Below, piece by piece: positions 9,724-18,051 of a stretch of 64,000 nt of DNA. The notes under the pieces were generated by a model. The model was given only the letters and a program-made list of their open reading frames with translations. It was not told where the DNA came from and made no database searches. This DNA is from Petroclostridium sp. X23 (GTDB lineage: Bacteria; Bacillota; Clostridia; SK-Y3). The translations under genes were made by a program, and so were the position numbers. Location of the stretch: NCBI RefSeq assembly GCF_030013905.1, contig NZ_CP124862.1, forward strand, positions 1,491,051 to 1,555,050, read 5' to 3'. Each line of letters starts with the position of its first letter. Position 1 is the first letter of the stretch.

Positions 9724-9811
9724 TATTGTCCCTCTTTTCAACTCATAATAGATTTTGGTGTTTTACATAAATCAGTTCATATTAATATATTGTTCAATAG
9801 ACTAATCTTAT

Positions 9812-9868
9812 TTGTTAATTGGTGTTTGGTCACACTATATGCTCTGAATTCCAGGGTGAATTCCATTT
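9812..9868 (-). promoter_or_regulatory. Repeated intergenic motif, copy 2 (upstream of aldolase gene)
   Basis: Second copy of the motif at 4289-4345, with the same core GTGTGACCAAACACC on the minus strand and partial similarity for about 25 bases beyond it. It lies about 90 bp upstream of the aldolase start, after EIIA'. It is a candidate operator or internal promoter shared by two parts of one operon. Confidence 0.45.
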
Positions 9869-9927
9869 TGATAATATTAAATCATTGATTATAATATCTC
9901 TCAAGATCATGCAGCATTCTGATGCGC

Positions 9928-10344
9928 TTATTGAGATCTCTTCTCTATAAGTTCATTAATATTTTTGATATTATCCTTGCTTCTTTGGATTATATTGCTG
10001 ATCAATTCATCTCCTCTATAATCTTTCCGAAGCTCATCCGCCGCAATAATAGTTGATATGTCCAGTCCTGACATCGTGTAAACTTTATATTTTTTGTACA
10101 GAACGATTGCAACATTGAATGTTGAACTCCCGCATAAATCTGCAATAATCACAGTCCCTTCACGTCCATCCTTAAGCAGCCTTTCAATTTGTTCCATATA
10201 TTCCTTAATAGATTGTTCAGGCATAAGTGAAAATGCATATATTTGCTTTATAGGCCCAATAATCATTTCTGCACTTTCTATAAGCATCTTTCCCCATGTG
10301 CCATGTGTCAGAATGAATATATCAGGTATTTTTGATTCGTCCAA
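9928..10344 (-). CDS. PTS mannose-family EIIA component, second, divergent copy
   Basis: About 138 residues, EIIA of the mannose/fructose/sorbose family, which receives phosphate from HPr. The phospho-His is in IFILTHGTWG near the N-terminus. The second conserved loop reads ADLCGSSTFN where the companion EIIA (10860-11264) has the usual TDLFGGSPSN, so this copy has diverged. Start choice: a TTG at 10342-10344 has GGAG eight bases upstream and begins one base after the EIIB stop; GTG at 10351-10353 is the alternative. A longer frame reaching into EIIB (10401) would add unrelated residues. The two EIIA genes flank one EIIB gene. Confidence 0.82.
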   Translation of the reverse strand: MDESKIPDIFILTHGTWGKMLIESAEMIIGPIKQIYAFSLMPEQSIKEYMEQIERLLKDGREGTVIIADLCGSSTFNVAIVLYKKYKVYTMSGLDISTIIAADELRKDYRGDELISNIIQRSKDNIKNINELIEKRSQ

Positions 10345-10345
10345 T

Positions 10346-10843
10346 TCAATCACTCCATTTACCAATGATTTTATCAATATCTGTAATATAAAATGGCTCA
10401 CTGTCAGGTACCATTTGGATTTTTACCGGCAATCCTGCCATCTGAAAACTACGTATGATTTCTATATCTGCATCAGACAAGAACACATTCGGATATATCT
10501 TTTTTCGCCCAACGCCTATAGGAATTCTGCCTATGTTTATTTCTTCAAACTTTATTCCCTTTTCGTATATTCTGCTCAATACAAATAGATTTTTTGCCAG
10601 CAGGATCACTCGGTCATCAGATTCTTCCGCTTTTATTGCTTCTATTCCCTCTTGTATGGAGTAAATATCAAGCATAAACTCTTTCGGAAATATAAAATGC
10701 AACATACTCTGCAAGACAGGATCGGCAGAAGTCTCATCATCTATAACAATAATCCTGTTACACTCCCCTGATTTCAACCATTTAAACAATATCTGTCCAT
10801 GCATCAGTCTGTCATCTATTCGCGCCATACGTATATTTAGCAT
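10346..10843 (-). CDS. PTS mannose/fructose/sorbose-family EIIB component
   Basis: EIIB of the mannose family, 165 residues, which passes phosphate from EIIA to the incoming sugar. The phospho-His lies in the family motif RIDDRLMHGQI near residue 15. It follows the first EIIA gene with a 16-bp gap and is almost fused end to end with the second EIIA. A second EIIB with the same fold is encoded at 13366-13860 next to EIIC and EIID. The island therefore has two EIIBs for one membrane complex, or part of it serves another permease elsewhere. Confidence 0.93.
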   Translation of the reverse strand: MLNIRMARIDDRLMHGQILFKWLKSGECNRIIVIDDETSADPVLQSMLHFIFPKEFMLDIYSIQEGIEAIKAEESDDRVILLAKNLFVLSRIYEKGIKFEEINIGRIPIGVGRKKIYPNVFLSDADIEIIRSFQMAGLPVKIQMVPDSEPFYITDIDKIIGKWSD

Positions 10844-10859
10844 GTTCTTATCCCCTATT

Positions 10860-11264
10860 TTATACTTTTTCTAAAATCATTGTCCTTAAGTTCTTAATAC
10901 CATTAATCCCTGCATCGATACATAAGTTTACAAGCTCCGACAATTCACAGCATTCCCTGGAGTTTAAGGCCTCAATCAGCATAGGCAGATTTACTCCGGT
11001 TATGCTTTCGAATTTGTACCTTTTCATATTTGCTGCTGTGACATTGCTGGGACTTCCTCCAAATAGATCTGTTAGCACCAGAACACCTGAACCATCATCC
11101 ATTTCTTGTATTGCATCACCTACCTTCTTTAATAATTCGCCTACATCATCACCGTGATTTAAACCATATACAGCTACTTTTTCTTGCTTCCCAATAATTA
11201 ACTCTGAGGTTTTTACCAACTCTTGGCTAAAACCACCATGGGTAATAACTACAATTCCTATCAT
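10860..11264 (-). CDS. PTS mannose-family EIIA component
   Basis: Cytoplasmic EIIA (about 134 residues) of the mannose/sorbose family. Phospho-His in IVVITHGGFS, and the conserved second loop VLTDLFGGSPSN is intact, so this looks like the canonical EIIA of the pair. The ATG at 11262-11264 matches the family N-terminus; the frame is open back to 11285. The ribosome site (GGCGGTAG) is modest. A sigma-54 promoter lies 55-71 bp upstream, so this gene begins the second transcription unit of the island. Confidence 0.93.
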   Translation of the reverse strand: MIGIVVITHGGFSQELVKTSELIIGKQEKVAVYGLNHGDDVGELLKKVGDAIQEMDDGSGVLVLTDLFGGSPSNVTAANMKRYKFESITGVNLPMLIEALNSRECCELSELVNLCIDAGINGIKNLRTMILEKV

Positions 11265-11318
11265 TTTTAAACTACCGCCTTTCAAGCAAATCTAATCCAC
11301 CCTCTATTTCTTTAATAA

Positions 11319-11335
11319 TGCAAGTTTCATGCCAC
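11319..11335 (-). promoter_or_regulatory. Sigma-54 (-24/-12) promoter for the EIIA-EIIB-EIIA'-catabolic operon
   Basis: On the minus strand the bases read GTGGCATGAAACTTGCA: the GG and GC elements are separated by exactly 10 bases, and TGGCAtG-N4-TTGCA fits the RpoN consensus with one mismatch in the -24 box. It lies 55 bases upstream of the EIIA start and in the same island as a LevR-type sigma-54 activator, which makes the call strong. Confidence 0.85.
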
Positions 11336-11595
11336 AAATAGTGTGTTGGATTTAAAAATGCATAACATGTACTTTATTTAAAAAACGTTACTCACACTGC
11401 TATATTTCAAACGATGGATTAGATTATCATATATAAATGTTTCTTTTTATAATATAAAACTATTTCTTCCGTCTTAGTCGCTTAACACTGAACATCAAAA
11501 TACTTCTACTGTGTCAATTTGACCTAAATATGCTTTCAACTGTGCTGTTATACACTAATGATTAATGGTTTTTATGTTAATTCCGTTATTTCATT

Positions 11596-11626
11596 AAAAA
11601 GGACTGAAGTATTTTAACTCCAGTCC
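11596..11626 (-). terminator. Terminator at the end of the EIIB-EIIC-EIID unit
   Basis: Arms GGACTG (11601-11606) and CAGTCC (11621-11626), extended by an inner AGT/ACT pairing, are followed on the minus strand by TTTTT (11600-11596). It lies 72 bp after the EIID stop and explains why the next PTS genes need their own promoter. The rest of the 11286-11697 gap shows no coding potential. Confidence 0.75.
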
Positions 11627-11697
11627 AAAATGCAACAACTGCAAATCTTAACTCATATTAATCAAGTCTTTGTAATTTAAATAACACAATTATTGAA

Positions 11698-12561
11698 TTA
11701 GAACAAACCTATCAGCGAACCTAATAAACACACTCCAAGGATAATGAATACAATATTCCCGAATTTTTGTCCTACTTTTCTTAGATACCAGTATAGGCCT
11801 AGCACCGCAGCAAGAGGAAGCATTCCAGGTAAGATGGAATCCAAAATTCCCTGAATCGGCACCCATTCGCCCGACATTGAAACCTTAACCGCTAAAGGTA
11901 ATTTTACTGTATTTGCAGTTAGAGCGCCCACCATAAACAACCCAAGTATGCTGGAACCGGTTATTAACTCATTTACCAATCCGGACTGTAAAATCGTTTT
12001 TACCGCCCCTCTACCCATATTATAGCCTGTAAGCCATAAATAACGCCCTTCGAGATAAGGTATCAATGCAAATAAGAAAGCAACAAAAACGCCCGTCATA
12101 CTGCCGTTTGCACTTAATGATGCCGCAAGGGAGAATATTAACGGCTTCCATGTACCCCAGTCCATTGTATCACCAATACCGGCTAAAGGCCCCATTAATC
12201 CGGTTTTGATACCGGTAATAGTATCATCAGGCACATCCTCGCCTCGCGCTTTGGCCTCTTCCATCGCAATGACAATCCCGTGTATTGTCGACCCCCATAT
12301 CCCTTGACTGTTAAAGAAATTTAAATGTCTTTGAAGAGCAGCAACCAAATCTTCTCTTTTTTTATAAAGCTTTGCCAGGATACCACTGATAGAATAGCAG
12401 AACGCAAGCGTCTGCATACGTTCATACGAATTTGAAACCTCACATGCCCAATACCAACGATTATATGCTTTAAGTACATCTTTTTTAGTCAATACTGTTT
12501 TGCCTTTAGCACTGTTATCGTCTTTGTTGACAACCTGTTCTTTTTCCAAAACTTGTTCCAT
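11698..12561 (-). CDS. PTS mannose/fructose/sorbose-family EIID component
   Basis: Membrane EIID subunit, 287 residues, which with EIIC forms the sugar channel. The family stretch NRWYWACEVSNSYERMQ and the glycine-rich GLMGPLAGIGDTMDWGT are present, followed by hydrophobic segments in the C-terminal third. It has an unusually polar ~30-residue N-terminal lead (MEQVLEKEQVVNKDDN) before the conserved domain. AAGGGGGT precedes the ATG at 12559-12561. It follows EIIC by 13 bp and ends the first transcription unit. Confidence 0.95.
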   Translation of the reverse strand: MEQVLEKEQVVNKDDNSAKGKTVLTKKDVLKAYNRWYWACEVSNSYERMQTLAFCYSISGILAKLYKKREDLVAALQRHLNFFNSQGIWGSTIHGIVIAMEEAKARGEDVPDDTITGIKTGLMGPLAGIGDTMDWGTWKPLIFSLAASLSANGSMTGVFVAFLFALIPYLEGRYLWLTGYNMGRGAVKTILQSGLVNELITGSSILGLFMVGALTANTVKLPLAVKVSMSGEWVPIQGILDSILPGMLPLAAVLGLYWYLRKVGQKFGNIVFIILGVCLLGSLIGLF

Positions 12562-12574
12562 ATCGCTTACCCCC

Positions 12575-13354
12575 TTATGAATTCTGTAATTCTTCCCTCA
12601 TACTCTTCTTAGCTTCAGCCAAAGCTTCTCTCTTAAATACCGTGATGAGAATCGCCATACAAATACCAAATACTGCTGCTGCCATTGTACTAATTCCTAA
12701 GAATTGAACTGCGAAGAATCCAATAAAGAAGAAAGGCATTAATGATTTCTTGCCTATAACAAACAATATGATTGCAAATCCTAATGCAGGCAACAAACCT
12801 CCGGTCACACTGATACCATGAATAACCCATGCAGGTAATGCCTTCAATAATCCTTCCAGAACATCTGCCCCAAAAAGATTTGCTATAAATACAGGGGGAA
12901 ATCTCATAACAAAACCTATAGCCATCGGCCAAATCAAGGCTTGTCTTGCTATACCTTTCAGATCTGCATCCAGAGCCAACTTGTCCGCTCTATGCACAAA
13001 TGCTGCATTAACTGTTCTTCTAAGCTGATCAAGAAATACCCCTAGTACTCCGAAAGGTACCGCCAGTACCACCGCAGTCGAAGGATCAACCCCCAGCTTC
13101 ATAGCCATCGGTATAGCCAACACACCTGCTAAACATTCATCAGCTGGAAGGTTCGCACCTGCAGCAACCATCCCGACATATACCAGCTCGATTGCAGCAC
13201 CAATGATTAATGCTTTAGGAATATCGCCCATCAAAATACCAATAGGTAATGCAATTACTAATGGTTGTTTGAAAACATAATGCAACGTATACCCCGGCGC
13301 TCCCGCAAAAAACCAAAACCATAATGCTGTCACTAATGCTACCGATAGTTCCAT
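12575..13354 (-). CDS. PTS mannose/fructose/sorbose-family EIIC component
   Basis: Polytopic membrane subunit of 259 residues with about seven to eight hydrophobic segments. Family features include the N-terminal ALWFWFFAGAPGYTL, the loop GILMGDIPKALIIGA and GANLPADECLAGVLA. It determines sugar recognition together with EIID. TATAGGAGGGG lies directly upstream of the ATG at 13352-13354 and the EIIB stop is 11 bp away, so EIIB-EIIC-EIID form one operon. The actual sugar is not identifiable by eye. Confidence 0.95.
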   Translation of the reverse strand: MELSVALVTALWFWFFAGAPGYTLHYVFKQPLVIALPIGILMGDIPKALIIGAAIELVYVGMVAAGANLPADECLAGVLAIPMAMKLGVDPSTAVVLAVPFGVLGVFLDQLRRTVNAAFVHRADKLALDADLKGIARQALIWPMAIGFVMRFPPVFIANLFGADVLEGLLKALPAWVIHGISVTGGLLPALGFAIILFVIGKKSLMPFFFIGFFAVQFLGISTMAAAVFGICMAILITVFKREALAEAKKSMREELQNS

Positions 13355-13365
13355 TTCTACCCCTC

Positions 13366-13860
13366 CTATAAATTCTTGAATTTCTTAAGCACCTTATCAA
13401 ACTCCATTTTTGATTCTTCAGGAATAATGTGAAGTACGACTTCAGTCCCCTTGCCCGACATTTCCTTGAGCTGGCCGGCATCTTTACTATCGAAGGATAC
13501 CGCTCTAAGCACAGTTGTCCTCCCAGCTGCACTAGGTAATCCTCCAATCTGAAGATATTTCATAGGGAAGCCTAGTTTAAAGAGTCTGTAGCATGTTTCA
13601 ACATCTTTAAATAAAATCAGAATATTACCATCACCAAAATTGTCTTTGGACCATCTTGCCATCGCCTGTTCGACACTCATGATTTCAACTTTAACGTCTT
13701 TAGGTGCAGCCATGATATAGATATCTGCCATGAAGCTGTCTTTTGAGAGCGGATCATCGACGATAATAATCTTACCGGCATTCGCTACCTTTACCCATTT
13801 TGTGATCACTTGCCCATGAATCAGTCTGCTATCAATTCTAATCAAATTAATATTTGCCAT
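13366..13860 (-). CDS. PTS mannose-family EIIB component (next to EIIC/EIID)
   Basis: EIIB of the mannose/sorbose family, about 164 residues. The phospho-His is in NLIRIDSRLIHGQV. The ATG at 13858-13860 is preceded by GGAGGAGGTGAGCAA; the frame is open to 13887. It is the first gene of the EIIB-EIIC-EIID unit, about 95 bp downstream of a sigma-54 promoter. It differs clearly from the second EIIB (10346-10843), so it is not a recent duplicate. Confidence 0.94.
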   Translation of the reverse strand: MANINLIRIDSRLIHGQVITKWVKVANAGKIIIVDDPLSKDSFMADIYIMAAPKDVKVEIMSVEQAMARWSKDNFGDGNILILFKDVETCYRLFKLGFPMKYLQIGGLPSAAGRTTVLRAVSFDSKDAGQLKEMSGKGTEVVLHIIPEESKMEFDKVLKKFKNL

Positions 13861-13887
13861 TTGCTCACCTCCTCCTTTTAATATCAT

Positions 13888-14391
13888 TACCAGTGCTATA
13901 CTTACCCCTTATTCCTCCTCTTCTTTTACTTTTTTGTCTCGTTATATTTATATAGCAATTCACATGCCAGCTTATGTGTGTTACAAAAAATAAACAATGC
14001 TGACGGATACTACAAGATGTTTCAAGCTCATATTGAAGGTATTGCTTAAAACTAATTAGTCATCCAAGATGAGGAAATAAAACTTTACAGATATGAAAAC
14101 TGTGTTTGTTGTCAAACGGCAAAAACTGCATACAGCGCCTTGGCTGCCGCAAATCAAGTCTCAAAACAGAGATGCCAAAATAGCACCCAATCATTTTTTT
14201 GGAATTGATTGGTATAATCTTAGAAAATAAAGAAAAGATGCTGTTAATCAAGCATATGCAGGCAATGTTAATACTTTGTAAATTTTTTATTATCATCATC
14301 GACCACATCAAAACTTTTTCAGTATTTGAAACAGCATGTCATTCTCTGGTATCTAGTGCGTCGAATGATTGTCAGATTTCCGATAAATCTA
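13888..14391. other. Intergenic region between PTS operon and its activator gene
   Basis: About 500 bp. The part nearest EIIB holds the sigma-54 promoter (13954-13970) and, upstream of it, presumably the activator-binding sites. Bases about 14050-14310 can be read as short open frames on both strands (for example 14060-14311, minus, 83 codons), but these lack a convincing ribosome site and recognisable family features. They may be a decayed gene fragment. I see no clear terminator for the activator gene. Confidence 0.4.
13954..13970 (-). promoter_or_regulatory. Sigma-54 (-24/-12) promoter for EIIB-EIIC-EIID
   Basis: The minus strand reads CTGGCATGTGAATTGCT, with GG and GC separated by exactly 10 bases, close to the RpoN consensus. 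It is about 95 bp upstream of the EIIB start and downstream (in the sense of transcription) of the LevR-type activator gene. The same layout and near-identical sequence occur at 11319-11335. Confidence 0.85.
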
Positions 14392-17232
14392 TCATTCTGT
14401 GTAAATAAGTTCAATGATGTATGCCATTTCTGTGTCAGGCACACTAATTTCTATCGTATCTTCTAATGCTTTAAATGATTTTTTTACGATATCATATGTT
14501 TCTTTTTTAGAGTTTATTAACTCCTCTGCCCCAACATATGGCAGGGGCTCCTTTAGTACGAGACGTTCTATCATACAGCAGCAATGAAAAAGATAACGAG
14601 TCGCAATTTTGTCAGGGGATTTTAAATTAAGCTCATTCTTTATATAATCAAAAGAGTTTTTTACAAGTGTATACGCTTTTTTCGGATCCAGAAATACAAG
14701 CATCTTGCTCAGCATTTCCAACAAGACACCCTTTTCGTTTAACTTTTCCTTTTCATTTCTGAAGTCAAAAATCTTTAATGCATTTTTTATTTTCTTGATG
14801 CCCTCGCCAACCACCAGCTCATCTACTGAAATAAATGGTATTCCAGGAAGGTGAAGATCCACTGTTCCAACTACTGCAGCAATATTGCCAAGACTGCTGG
14901 TATCAATTATTTTACTTATATTCTTCGCATTAGTTATATCCAGCGGTTTAATTTTTATTTTGTTCTCATCAATAAACGGCAGCGTATTTCTCAATAGCTT
15001 TTCAATCTTTACAGCTGCCCCTCTTCCGGTAACACAAGTAGCTATGATGGTTTTGGATTCAAGTGGATGCTCTCTTCTTTTTGTATCACTACTTATTAAT
15101 CTACCCATATAAGGATTCATTGTTTTTAATTCATCAACCAGCCTTTCAAGGGTAATCTCAGGAATAAAGCTTTTTCTTACTGCTTCAATTACGATAGGCG
15201 TAGAAACCATGTCAACGAAACCCACATTGATACCTGACTTCTTCGATATGATCTCTGAAAAAGCAGTCAAAGACCCCATATCAACAAGGAGAAGCACCCC
15301 TTTTCCTTCGTCCACGTCCTTTACTTTCTTGATTGTCTCTTCCAGAACTGTCTCCACTTTAATATTCAAAGGCATATCAATCGCTTGACAGTGTTTGGTA
15401 TTCAATAAGTTGTTGGTGACATTTGCTATGCTTGTCGCCGTCTTATCCCCGTGTGCAACAACAATGATCCCTACTTTTTTATTACTTTCATCCATGTCAA
15501 TGGCACTTAGAAACATGCTCAGAAAGCCAACCTCTTCCTTGGGAATACTGATTTCAAGCCTTTTTTCCAACACCTCCCACATTATCTTTGCAACCTTAAA
15601 CTCCTTGGGGTAATTCAGCGCAATTTTATTGATCTCTTCGTTATAAATGACTTTTCCGTCCGCAATTCTTTCGATAAGCGCACTAACATGCATTGACAGT
15701 CCAATAATAGATTTACTGCTTATTTTTCGCTCCAGTTTCTGCTCTGCTGCCATAACAGCGGCCTCCACCGCATGATAAATTCTAGGGCTGATCACCTTAA
15801 ACAACTCTTCCTTGCCATGCATTTCTTTCTCTACCTTGGATTTTTTAAGAAGTTTATCTAAGTATGTCTCTATATCACTATTGATGATTTCATTTATTTT
15901 ATCTTTAGAATATCCTAGCTCCGTGAACTCATTGTATTTGTCGATAATTTCTCCATAAAGATTATTGGACAAGCAATAATTGTTAATACTAATATATTTT
16001 TCCCCATCTGTTTTTTTGAAAATATAGTATTCCTGGGAAGTTTTTAAAAAGTCTAATATGCCTTCTCTCTTTTTATGATAATTTAATAGGCCATTAAAGA
16101 TATGCTCAGGTAAAATTGTAGTCTCTACCTCTATCATTTTCCTGTTATTAGTTTTATATTCAAGGAACCCCCGGGCACATAATAACTGGATATCTGCTCT
16201 TAACTGCCCGATATTTCCAAAGCAGTCGTACAAAAGTGCTGCTACTAAAACATCCTTATAGACCTTTATAGGTACACCGATATTATTTACCTCTTCCAAG
16301 AAGAAGCTTTCTATCAGTTGAAGCCTTTCCGAAATTGGTCTTTCACTTAAGGAGGGCAAATGAATTGTCATTGGGATTCTTCGTAAGAAAGTCTTTAGTA
16401 ATACAGAATCGGTATCTTCTGTTGTTGCACCGATAATTAATACATTGGCTTTTCTTAAATTCTCGGTTTCTCCAAGTTTTCTATACATACCCCTATCCAT
16501 GAGCAAAAACAACATTTCTTGCCCTTCCGGAGGCAGCCTGTGTATTTCATCCAATAAAAGGATCCCGCCATTGGCCGTCTCGACTATTCCTGTCTTATCT
16601 TTGATCGCACCTGTAAAAGCTCCTTTCATATGGCCGAATAGCTGCGACAAAATTAACTGCGGGTTCTCCGCATACTCAGCACAATTGAATATTACAAAAT
16701 TAGCATCTTTGCTGATGGTGTTCATATATGCCGCATACGTATACATCATCTCAGCAAATGTTGTTTTTCCAACCCCTGTCGGACCCGTCAGCAATGTATG
16801 CAGACCTTTAGGCGGATATAGAATAGCTGCTTTTGCTTGTTTTATTTGAATCTCCAAGCTGCTCTTTGCACCTATCATTTGTTCAAAAGGGTCCGGCATT
16901 CTGCTATCATCAGTTTTTGGAGCGTCCTTCACAGAAGTTAACAATGCTTTAATATCTCTTATAATATTGCTCTCTAATTTTTTGCTAATAATTTCTTCAA
17001 GGTTATTTTTTTCAAAGAATAGTACAGGACGGCCTATGATTTTAACAACTAACCCTTCACTCACCAGTTTGTTTAACTCTCTGCTTACATTGCTTCTATC
17101 CAACCCAGTCTGAAGAGAAATAGCTTCTGCGTCAAATCCTATATCTCCCTTTTCAATATAATCAATATGAATTTGACTTGAAGCGTCCTTTAATGCAAAA
17201 TACACTCTATCCTTTCTCGTCATTTTGCTCAT
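14392..17232 (-). CDS. LevR-type sigma-54-dependent PTS regulator
   Basis: Activator of about 946 residues that remodels sigma-54 RNA polymerase and is controlled by PTS phosphorylation. Order of domains: N-terminal helix-turn-helix (~1-75); AAA+ ATPase with Walker A GPTGVGKTT (~150-158), sigma-54 contact loop GAFTGA (~204-209) and Walker B GGILLLDEIH; PRD1 (GLSMHVSALIER); EIIA-mannose-like domain with VVAHGD; EIIB-like domain with Cys in IATCVTGRG; and a C-terminal PRD2 (RYLFHCCCMIER). This is the full LevR/ManR architecture. Start: the ATG at 17230-17232 has AGGA eight bases upstream; a TTG at 17250 and an ATG at 17223 are alternatives. It should be stimulated or inhibited through HPr and the island's own EII proteins, and it matches the two -24/-12 promoters. 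Confidence 0.95.
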   Translation of the reverse strand: MSKMTRKDRVYFALKDASSQIHIDYIEKGDIGFDAEAISLQTGLDRSNVSRELNKLVSEGLVVKIIGRPVLFFEKNNLEEIISKKLESNIIRDIKALLTSVKDAPKTDDSRMPDPFEQMIGAKSSLEIQIKQAKAAILYPPKGLHTLLTGPTGVGKTTFAEMMYTYAAYMNTISKDANFVIFNCAEYAENPQLILSQLFGHMKGAFTGAIKDKTGIVETANGGILLLDEIHRLPPEGQEMLFLLMDRGMYRKLGETENLRKANVLIIGATTEDTDSVLLKTFLRRIPMTIHLPSLSERPISERLQLIESFFLEEVNNIGVPIKVYKDVLVAALLYDCFGNIGQLRADIQLLCARGFLEYKTNNRKMIEVETTILPEHIFNGLLNYHKKREGILDFLKTSQEYYIFKKTDGEKYISINNYCLSNNLYGEIIDKYNEFTELGYSKDKINEIINSDIETYLDKLLKKSKVEKEMHGKEELFKVISPRIYHAVEAAVMAAEQKLERKISSKSIIGLSMHVSALIERIADGKVIYNEEINKIALNYPKEFKVAKIMWEVLEKRLEISIPKEEVGFLSMFLSAIDMDESNKKVGIIVVAHGDKTATSIANVTNNLLNTKHCQAIDMPLNIKVETVLEETIKKVKDVDEGKGVLLLVDMGSLTAFSEIISKKSGINVGFVDMVSTPIVIEAVRKSFIPEITLERLVDELKTMNPYMGRLISSDTKRREHPLESKTIIATCVTGRGAAVKIEKLLRNTLPFIDENKIKIKPLDITNAKNISKIIDTSSLGNIAAVVGTVDLHLPGIPFISVDELVVGEGIKKIKNALKIFDFRNEKEKLNEKGVLLEMLSKMLVFLDPKKAYTLVKNSFDYIKNELNLKSPDKIATRYLFHCCCMIERLVLKEPLPYVGAEELINSKKETYDIVKKSFKALEDTIEISVPDTEMAYIIELIYTE

Positions 17233-17350
17233 CTTGTCCATCCTTTCCAAGTTAAACTATTTTGAATTAGATAAAATCCATGTTAACGATCCGACTTTTA
17301 ATTAATATGTTTTTGAAATGCGGTATTGAAAGCATAAGGTAATATAAGAT

Positions 17351-17380
17351 ATCATAATGTATAAATTATTCTCTTGTCAA
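17351..17380 (-). promoter_or_regulatory. Sigma-A promoter candidate for the LevR-type regulator
   Basis: Minus strand: TTGACA (17380-17375), an 18-base spacer and TATGAT (17356-17351), about 115 bp upstream of the regulator start. Good match at both boxes, though the spacer is one base longer than ideal. Confidence 0.55.
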
Positions 17381-17461
17381 TGAGAGAAGGATTCTCATTT
17401 CTCATACCATAAGTAATTCTAATAATATCCAGTACAATTCTATCTATTTGAATGAATATAA

Positions 17462-17490
17462 TTGACAATGACGGATGTAATTCATATAAT
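17462..17490 (+). promoter_or_regulatory. Consensus sigma-A promoter upstream of HPr2-chemoreceptor pair
   Basis: TTGACA (17462-17467), 17-base spacer and TATAAT (17485-17490): a perfect consensus on the plus strand. Transcription would start near 17497, leaving a ~260-base leader before the HPr gene. The leader contains a short hairpin with a T-rich tail (17548-17570). Confidence 0.8.
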
Positions 17491-17547
17491 ATAAGAAGTG
17501 CTATTACTTTACTCAATATTTCCAAAACTGCTAATATGCCTTAAAGC

Positions 17548-17570
17548 AGCTGAACTTCAGCTTTTTATTG
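17548..17570 (+). terminator. Weak terminator/attenuator-like hairpin in the HPr2 leader
   Basis: AGCTGAACTTCAGCT (17548-17562) is a perfect dyad followed by TTTTATTGTTTT. It lies about 50 bases after the predicted start of the consensus promoter, so it could end a ~70-nt small RNA or attenuate the operon. The stem is short. Confidence 0.35.
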
Positions 17571-17756
17571 TTTTAATGGTATATCCTCTTCATGCTAATT
17601 TTCGGTTGAAAACTACAATTTTGTCTATAGAGAATAAACTCCCTTAAACTATATTAACATAAAATAATAATAATGTTAATACTTATATTATGCAAACTCG
17701 TCAACATATCGCGTAGACTGTTTTTGTTCAAATATTCTTATATGAGGAGGATTCAA

Positions 17757-18020
17757 ATGTTATCAGTTACTTTATTAGTGAATAATGATGTTGGCTTGCA
17801 TGCAAGACCAGCCAATAATCTTGTAAAAGAAGCTTCAAAATTTAAATCTGAGATTACTATAACAAAAAACAACTCAGTAAAAAGTGCAAAAAATATTCTA
17901 AATGTTTTAAGTCTATCTGTGGCAAAGGGTGATCATATTACCATTACTGCAAATGGCCCTGACGAAAAAGAAGCGATACAAGCGTTGAAAAAGCTATCGG
18001 ATAATAATTTTGGCGCATAA
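17757..18020 (+). CDS. HPr-like phosphocarrier lacking Ser46
   Basis: HPr-family protein of 87 residues. His15 is intact (VGLHARPANN), so it could accept phosphate from Enzyme I, but the residue matching the HPr-kinase site Ser46 is Asn (SAKNILNVL). It should thus escape kinase-mediated inhibition and not serve as a Ser-P co-repressor. The ATG at 17757-17759 follows GAGGAGGATTCAA; the frame is open upstream to 17673, but that extension is not HPr-like. It sits 31 bp ahead of a chemoreceptor-like gene and divergently from the LevR-type regulator. The promoter at 17462 probably serves both. The link between a phosphocarrier and a signalling protein is notable. Confidence 0.93.
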   Translation: MLSVTLLVNNDVGLHARPANNLVKEASKFKSEITITKNNSVKSAKNILNVLSLSVAKGDHITITANGPDEKEAIQALKKLSDNNFGA

Positions 18021-18051
18021 ATGATTATAGTATATAAAAGGAGAGTTCGTT

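Noticed and set aside
10345..10401. Longer N-terminus for the second EIIA overlapping EIIB
   Set aside because: It would add 19 non-homologous residues read from the EIIB gene; a TTG with GGAG upstream fits the family start.
14060..14311. 83-codon minus-strand open frame near the PTS activator
   Set aside because: No convincing ribosome site or recognised domain; kept only as an unexplained segment, not as a gene.
17673..17756. Longer N-terminus for the second HPr
   Set aside because: The added 28 residues are not HPr-like and the ATG at 17757 has a near-perfect ribosome site.
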